Source: Gymnorhina tibicen
Taxonomy: Eukaryota; Chordata; Aves; Passeriformes; Artamidae
DNA: 64,000 nt
Assembly: GCA_013399875.1 (NCBI GenBank)
Contig: VXAZ01000959.1
Coordinates: 34,121-98,120 of the forward strand
Direction of reading: 5' to 3'
In this document: piece by piece, positions 57,001 through 64,000 of the stretch
Layout of the letters: each line of letters begins with the position of its first letter
How positions within the stretch are numbered: position 1 is the first letter of the stretch
Notes under the pieces: model-generated
Seen by the model: only the letters and a program-made list of their open reading frames with translations
What the model was told of the DNA's origin: nothing
Database searches by the model: none
Program-made: the position numbers and the translations under genes

Positions 57001-60000
57001 GTCAATGTTGATTTGCCAGAGCCTACTCACAACAGCTGTGTGCTCTATGCTAGAGAGTAATTTCTGGAGATTTTTTAAAATATGAGGGCCATTCTGTCAG
57101 TGAATGAGTGAACAGTTTAAGTTGATATTTTGCTTCAGGATACATTATACTGTCATTATTCCAGAAATTAAAATTCAGCAGCAAGGACAGAATCAGTAGC
57201 TTTTAAAATAAGAAGTACTTTTCTTTGTTCAGACTGTCTTTTAAGGTTTGGGGTATTCCTGTATGTTTTTATTAAGATCTGTAAAACTACAAAACCACAT
57301 TGCAGAAAAAAACTCCCCACCTTATTTTTAAAACAGTTAGTATCCACAGTTTCTCTGAGCTTCTAGGCCCCCATCTCCAGTATATCAAAGGGAGAGAGTG
57401 AGGAGATGACAACTGATATTTTGTAAGGCTAAAAATATTGTGCCTTTTTACATAACACTGGGAATTTAAAAAGCACATTAACTGCTTGCAGATTATTTTT
57501 AAAAATGCAGTTTGAGCAACACCACTAGTATAGATTCAACTGACATTTAGGGGAAGGAGCTGCTGTATGCTTCACTGCTGGGAAACGAGACATTCAGTAG
57601 AGGATGAAGTAAACGTTTTAAAAAAGGCAAAATAAGACTCACACTGCACCAAAGATATTTGCACCCTAATATACAGCTCACATTTATGTAATTGGTGGTG
57701 TCTCCTTTTTGAATGCATATCACGTAGCCTTTTTAACCTTCCAAAGCAACCTCCTCAGACCTCCCCTCTTGTCACTACCTACCTGATGATGAGGGACCTT
57801 CACATTCTCAGTGTCACTGCCAGAAGTTCAAATTCCTTTATTTTAGACTCCTGGAAGTTTCTTTCTTTTTTCCTCCTCATTCGTCAGCATCTGCTGAGCT
57901 CTTCCTGGCAGGGAGGGAGTGGGAAAGAGTGCCTTATCTGAACTCACTGATCTTCCCATTTCACTTGCTGCTGGAAAAGCCTCAGGCCATGGCAGAAGAA
58001 ACTGGAATTTCAGAGCATGGCCCAGCCTACCTCCAGTCTCACTCTGTGTGAGCAAGCATTTAGCTGGCTCAGACAGAAGGTAAGGACATATGAGGATGCA
58101 GAATGGATTTATGAAAGATCCTTGCCAGAATGGTGTTGCTGAGTGGGTGAGGTTTGTGACAGATGAGGCAGCCTAGACTTGCTAATTCTTTGGTACTGAG
58201 CTGCAGTTCCAGAGAGTGCCGGGTCTCCTGCTCGAGTGGCAGGTGATGCACGGTCACATGCAGTAGGTCAGTGTGCTACACAGGTGTGGGGGAGATGCTC
58301 CCAGAGCAGGCTGTACCACCGCAGTTCCAGACGGTAAACTCCTTTCCTGCGTCTTCTGTAAAGTCTTGAAATGGGAACTGTACAAAAATGAGATCCTAAC
58401 GTATCTAGGACTCAGCATGACACTTCTGCATGACTCTGGATAAAAACCAAACATGGATGAAGATGGCTGAGAGAATATTACACTTGCTGAAAACCTGCAA
58501 ACCATTATTGTTGTTCTGAAAAACCATGAAGCTACAAATTCTTAAAAAAACGAATGGAAGGCAAATATCAAGGTAAGGTGAGAAAAGAATGGTGAACACT
58601 GAGTATTGAACATTTATTTGTGTACCAATACTTCAAGCCCAAGTGTTACACACAAAGCTGACTGCATTTTAATAAAATACTGCCAGATTAAGCAAGGTCA
58701 CAAAACAGGGCTCTTGCAGCAAAACATGCGAGTCCTGTCTATTGATAGATTACAGCTGGCCCACTGCTTGCCAGGGCTATATCTGTTGGGAAGACATACC
58801 TCCCCACTGTAGAAATTCTAATTTGTTTCAAAACCATTTTTTAAAATTTCAACTTGTGTTGAAGTAAGTGTGTTTTTGAGGTATCTATAACATCAAAGTA
58901 TTTAATTCCTCTGAGTAATATTGTCCTTAATTTGGGACACTGTCAAATGCTCAGTTTCCCATAGATTATGCCAGGATATCCGAAGCATGTCTCTACTATG
59001 GCAGCACAGGCCAGTTTGAGAATTCACCATGAAGAGAAGACGGGAAAATATTTTGGCACTCACCATTATGTCTCTTCAGCAATACGGGACAAAATACCCA
59101 GGAGGAGTTTTTGATAAATGCACTATTGAGGGTGTGGATTGATTAGCTCTATCTCAGCACCGAACTAATATGCCCCCCTGAAGTTTTTTATGGTCTCTGA
59201 GTGCAGGCAGAACAAGATCAAGTTTGCTGGGATGTGAGTGTAGGTAAGCATGAGCTTTTATCACAATATGTAATGCAAATATATCCTACCTCTCTCCACC
59301 TGTTGTCCCTTCAGTTGATTCACACAACCTCAAATATTTTCCCAGCTTGAAAGGACCCAGCCTTTCACTTATGTGAGATAAGTTGCACCACTTTCAGGAT
59401 CTGAACTACATTGGCACTGCTTTTTTTCGTTCTTTAAAACCTCATATAAAACCTTTCTGTTTGTCTTCTGCAGCAAAGGAGCTCTGAAGAACTGCATGAG
59501 TCATTTTGCTATCTCATTTCCTTTTCAGTCCCCATGAAAATCCTATCAGCAGCTAATACAGCTTGATGTAGAATTAACTCTTACGGCATCTACTACATTA
59601 CTTCTTTGAAGCAATTACTGAGATCTCTGCCAGAAGTAGCTTTTACTGGGGAATCCAAACTGCCAGTGGCAGGAGGCCAGCAGTGAAGCATATTGGAGCA
59701 ACAGTCCCTGGAGGATGATTCCTGCCTCTATAGATCTGATACAGATACTATTTTTGTAAACATCTCCTACTCGTGAACTTCATAGGCCTCTGCATATTTT
59801 CCACAGCTGAAGGCACATCTTGCAAGAAGCATGTAGGAAGTTTCTCCATGTCTTTCTGTGATTGTAGTTGGTCACAAGATATTAGATAAGGATTTTAAAA
59901 AGGATCGGAGCAGGAGAAGGTGGACATTCATTTTTCAGAGCCTTTTCATGGGAGGATGGACATGGTTGCCAATGACACCTCTGAGGACAGGAATAGACAA

Positions 60001-63000
60001 AAGGAAGACATTTTGCATTATTTGGTGCTTGGTGATGCCTGCTTGAAAGTGGGACATTAGTTGGCAAGATTTATATTGTGGGGTTTTTTTCATTTTAGCT
60101 GGTTTTAGTGGTAGCTAAGGAAGATGACAGGGGCACATTACCTACTGTGAAATCATCTGCATCCGTGATAATTAATTGATGAAAAGAATAAATTTACTCA
60201 GCAGGTAAGACATTGACAATAGCTTTGTATTTTATAAGCAATGTTTCTTTGGAAGATGCTATTCCAGTATTTATAATTTATAAGGTCTTTATATTTATAT
60301 AGAGATATAAGGAACATCTGGTAAAACAGGTTTAATAGATTCATCAATGGCTCATAGAAAAGATGAACACTGTTGAACAGCTGTCTCTTAAAACACAAAC
60401 AAACAGTTAATTTACAGCATAAGCTGGTCTTCAGGGTTATGATGGAAGCCTCAAGGTGGGTTTAGAACAAGTTGCTGAAGACTAAAACTGCTTTGCTCTG
60501 TGCTGTTATCAGCCCCTCTATCAGGCTAGTGACTCTATCAGTCACAAGGTGACTATCTTTAGCTTTGCTGGAATCATGTTTTCCTCCCCACCCATCCCTG
60601 CCCAGACTTACAGTGACCACTCTGTCTGTGTGCAGGGCATGGGGGGAAGAGACCATTGGAGGCACGGATCCTTGTCTGTTCCCAATTCACCTTGGCATAC
60701 AACCCCAGAAAGAGGTGGTCCTCGCCTAGGAGCACACGCTTTTTGATTATGGCATCTCAATTTCTCTGCTGCATTCATGGCAAAACTGCAGGAACGGAGG
60801 ATGAAAAGAGTCAAGGGATCTTTATGCTGCACTTCCTCCAGCAGCATCCTTGACCTAGTTTGGGCAGCACTGAAGCTCTGTTTTGCAAAGAGAAGTTGCT
60901 AATGGCAGTGACCTACAGAACACAACAGGTCAAACATTCCTTCCCTTTTGCCAGCACGCCCCTCACAACAGGGGCTGTGGAAGGGGAGGTTTTCAGCTCT
61001 GCAATAAACAGAGTGGCACATAATTTCACCCATCATACAAATAAATTAGGAGGTTTCAAGGGGCTGTTTTCTACTGCTCCTTCCTTCTGAGATACCCAGC
61101 TATGTAAAAGATCTATGTTTCTCTCTAGATATTTAAATACCTCCCTCTCCCAAATCTGTATGAAAACTTACATTTACGAAGATCTTTCAGACCAGCATTT
61201 AAATCAGCACTTATCAAACAAATTTTGTACACAATTTCCTACATGAAACTGTGCCTCATTGTTTAAGAAAGTACCCACAATGCTCAGAAAAAGTATCCAG
61301 AGCCTGTCAGAAAGTGTATTTCAAAGAAAACAAAACCACTGATGTTCTGTCAGTTACCTCCACTTCCTTGCAGAGGCAGTGGGAATAGTGTTGCTCAGGA
61401 GGAGCAAGGACAGAAAGTGTGGGGGACAGTTAGATTTATGCTCTGTTTCAGTCCCTTGTTCAGAGATTTAGTCCTGTCACTTCCCTCCTACGAGATAATT
61501 CTTATGAAATCAGATTCTCATTAAACCATGTATTTCCTCAAAATGTAAAATACCTACTTTTCTTATGGTACTATATGATAAACATATTTTAACTGCTTTT
61601 AGAAAGTTTGTTACTGGCTTGATAAAAACTAGAAACTGTTCACTGATGATGAATTCCCTATTGCATAGAACCTACTATAGAGAAGAGCTGAGCAACTGGG
61701 TGAAAGCTGAGTCTTAACAAAGTCTTCTTAACTTCTAATGAGAATGAAATTTACTTTAAATATGGAGATTTATGTAAATATAAATAACACATAATATTAT
61801 GTATACATAATAAATAAAGGTGTGATTAAGAACCAAAAGATGGTGAAGAGTCTATCCTTTCATTAAGCTGACTATATTAAAAATGACAGATGAAGCATGG
61901 CTGTAGGTGCCAAAACAGGTATTGCTTTCAGCAGCTACATGATACTGATTTCAAATTTAAAAAATGAGGGAGCTGGTGGCATCAGAACATGTGAGACAGC
62001 CACAAGACAGACCAATAGTTCTGTGGAGTGAATGAATGGACACTTGGGTATAATCCTTCTTTCCAGTTCTTTTTTTCTGCTGTGCATGTCTGGCAGCAGC
62101 ATGGGCGCTTGCCAGGTCCTATGTAAACTACCACCTCACTAAAGCAGCAGAAGAAAAACCCATGAAGAACTGGAAAGCAGCTTTTCAGGCAGGGTAAGTG
62201 CTAGGACTTGCTCACTTGCCTGTGGAATCCCACCCCGAGGCAGAAGTCAGAGCAGGTTGATGTAGATGATATTGTAGCTTAATGAAAGGAAAGCCAAATG
62301 TGCATTTGCCAGGACTTGGGATACGACTTTGAGCTTGAGATAAAGTGATAGACAAGCTCAGGGGGAATAAAGTAAGAAGAGTCAATGTGACTTATCTGAA
62401 ATCTTCACTGAAAGGGAAACCACAGCAGAGTTCACTTGGTGCAGAAAGAAGGTTCACAGAGGAACAGATTTAGATTGGGTGGGTGGGTGACAGGGAGAAG
62501 GGGATTAAAATGAAACCAGACTCTCTGAACAGAGGAAAAGAAATTGCCCACAGCTGTGTCAGTAATACATCTTCTCAGGCCAGGGTGAGGTGCAAATGCT
62601 GTTTGGTGGGGTTTGGTGAAACTGCTGAGGACAGCTGTCCTGATCGATCAGTCCACAGGAGACTGTGGATGACGACAGCTGACTGGGCAGCCACTAACTT
62701 ACAAAACATTTACCCCAAACAGGACTCCTGTCTTAATATACTTATATATGTCACTGCAATCTGCTTTTGTTTCCCTTTTCCTTGCATTTTTAGCCCTGGA
62801 TATCTGCTTTTTAGAGATGGTGAAACACCTTTGGTAACATACTGCCAGACCCATTGTTTCCCATTTTAAAGCCTAGGTTAGAAGAGTGTAGACACATCGG
62901 GAAAAGTATCTTTAGTAAGCCATTCAGGAAAACGAGATGAAAACTGATGGGTTTGGAAATATATGGGGGAGGTGGAAGGAGTGAAATAGGGAAAGAATTC

Positions 63001-63879
63001 CAACGGTGGAAAAACTTCATCCTCAGCAGAGATCTAATGCATTGTACCCAGTGATAAGCATTGTAGCACCAGAGCAGACTGGCCTCGGGCACCAGAGAGG
63101 AGGAGACTATGATCTCTTACACTTCAGCAGTGTCATGTTCGCCATACATAGCAATACCTTCAATATCATGAAGAAGGAAAAAGATAAAATAGCTGCATAT
63201 ATTCAGACAGTGTTTGGGGTTTTTTTTCCTGCCTTTGTCTTTCCTACATAGATTTTATTCTGTAAATTGACTTTATCTGAGTAGACTTCCTGCTTATTGT
63301 TTCAGAGGGTCAGGCAAGATATGTTCTTTCTGAAGTCCTTTTTTTCTTTTTTTTTTTCCCCCTTCCTTAGGCTGACTGTAAGTTGTGAATGGAAAAATGA
63401 ATGAACTTACCTATTCCTTGGTACTGCTGTTAATGAAGACTGATCAGCTGTCTTGAGTGACTTCTCAGCAATGCTGACAAAAACTGAATTTTCCAGGCAC
63501 GAGGATGAGATCAAAATGGCTCACATGGGATCAGCAAAATTCAATTTGCCATTACTAGACATGGGTGGAAGGATGCTGGCGAGATCAAAGAGGCTTTTTG
63601 GGTGAAGGAAGCACAAAGGGCCCGGGAGAAATCGAGCATTTCAGAGAGTGGAGGTGTAAGGAGCAGACTGGGGAGAGTCCGTGGTGCTGGAGAATCGGGC
63701 CAGGAGGACACTGCCTGTTGCTGGTGCCATCAGGTGAGAAGAATTTGGGCTGTGAAGGGAGCTGACCTAACCACACCTTCTCTATCTGCAGAGATCCCTC
63801 CTCACTGCCATGTTAGCGGGGAGGACGTGGGAAAGGCCTCAGCGATCATCCTCAGGGCTGGGCTTGCTTCCTTCACGGT

Positions 63880-64000
63880 TATGCGGGCCAGGGACAGAGG
63901 CCGGGCGGCGCCGCACGCCTGAGCCCCGCGGCCCGCCCCGGGGGCAGATCGGACAGGGGGGGACCACCGTCCACCCGCCGGATCGCTGCTGGGGCCGCTC
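63880..64000. promoter_or_regulatory. Edge of a CpG-rich region at window end
   Basis: The last 120 bases turn sharply GC- and CpG-rich (gggcggcgccgcacgcctga, gcccgccccgggggcagatc). Probably the border of a CpG-island promoter of the next gene to the right. Direction unknown. Confidence 0.5.

Larger units (their letters stand above)
48785..63870. other. 15 kb without a recognised gene
   Basis: Both strands were scanned for familiar domains and splice-bounded exons and none was found. In mammals FAM131B lies on this side of ZYX, but none of its conserved stretches was seen. Contents noted: a CR1 tail at 51605-51695, A runs at 54031-54050 and 55360-55373, and scattered open frames of 60-170 codons with no family features. 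It could be intergenic or a long intron. Confidence 0.6.

Overview
This is vertebrate nuclear DNA, almost certainly from a bird. Genes are split into many short exons with GT/AG introns. CR1 LINE fragments are scattered through the window, several ending in the CR1 tail (ttccaacc...attctatg). The zyxin encoded here looks like the avian form as I recall it (start MASPG, VSINIS stretch). The species cannot be told from the sequence alone.

Two protein-coding genes are clear, and they point at each other. EPHA1 (Eph receptor tyrosine kinase A1) is on the + strand. Its last 17 coding exons lie at 1177-31405 and its poly(A) signal is at 32342; the first exon, with signal peptide and promoter, lies left of the window. 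ZYX (zyxin, a LIM-domain focal-adhesion and actin-regulating protein) is on the - strand. Nine coding exons run from 44866 down to 36981, with a 3'UTR to about 35900 and a CpG-island promoter near 48.1-48.7 kb. The same convergent EPHA1-ZYX pair is found in mammals (human 7q34-q35), so the order is ancestral. Every exon-exon phase checked is compatible and no frameshift or premature stop was found, so both genes look functional.

Layout: 1-12.9 kb, EPHA1 introns 1 and 2 around one small exon; 12.9-15.2 kb, ligand-binding-domain exons; 15.2-20.3 kb, a large intron holding a CpG island broken by a 417-base assembly gap; 20.3-25.8 kb, cysteine-rich, fibronectin-III and transmembrane exons; 26.6-31.4 kb, juxtamembrane, kinase and SAM exons; 32.4-35.9 kb, intergenic space with a CR1 copy; 35.9-48.4 kb, ZYX; 48.7-64 kb, no gene recognised, with a GC-rich stretch at the extreme right edge.

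The points most worth checking are three. First, a TATA box plus signal-peptide-like mini-exon in EPHA1 intron 4, in phase to splice onto exon 5 and make a receptor without the ephrin-binding domain. Second, a 155-codon open exon upstream of ZYX, in phase to extend the zyxin N-terminus. Third, a perfect serum-response CArG box with two AP-1 sites at the ZYX promoter. No bacterial-type systems, CRISPR arrays, tRNAs, rRNAs or recognisable retroviral genes were seen.
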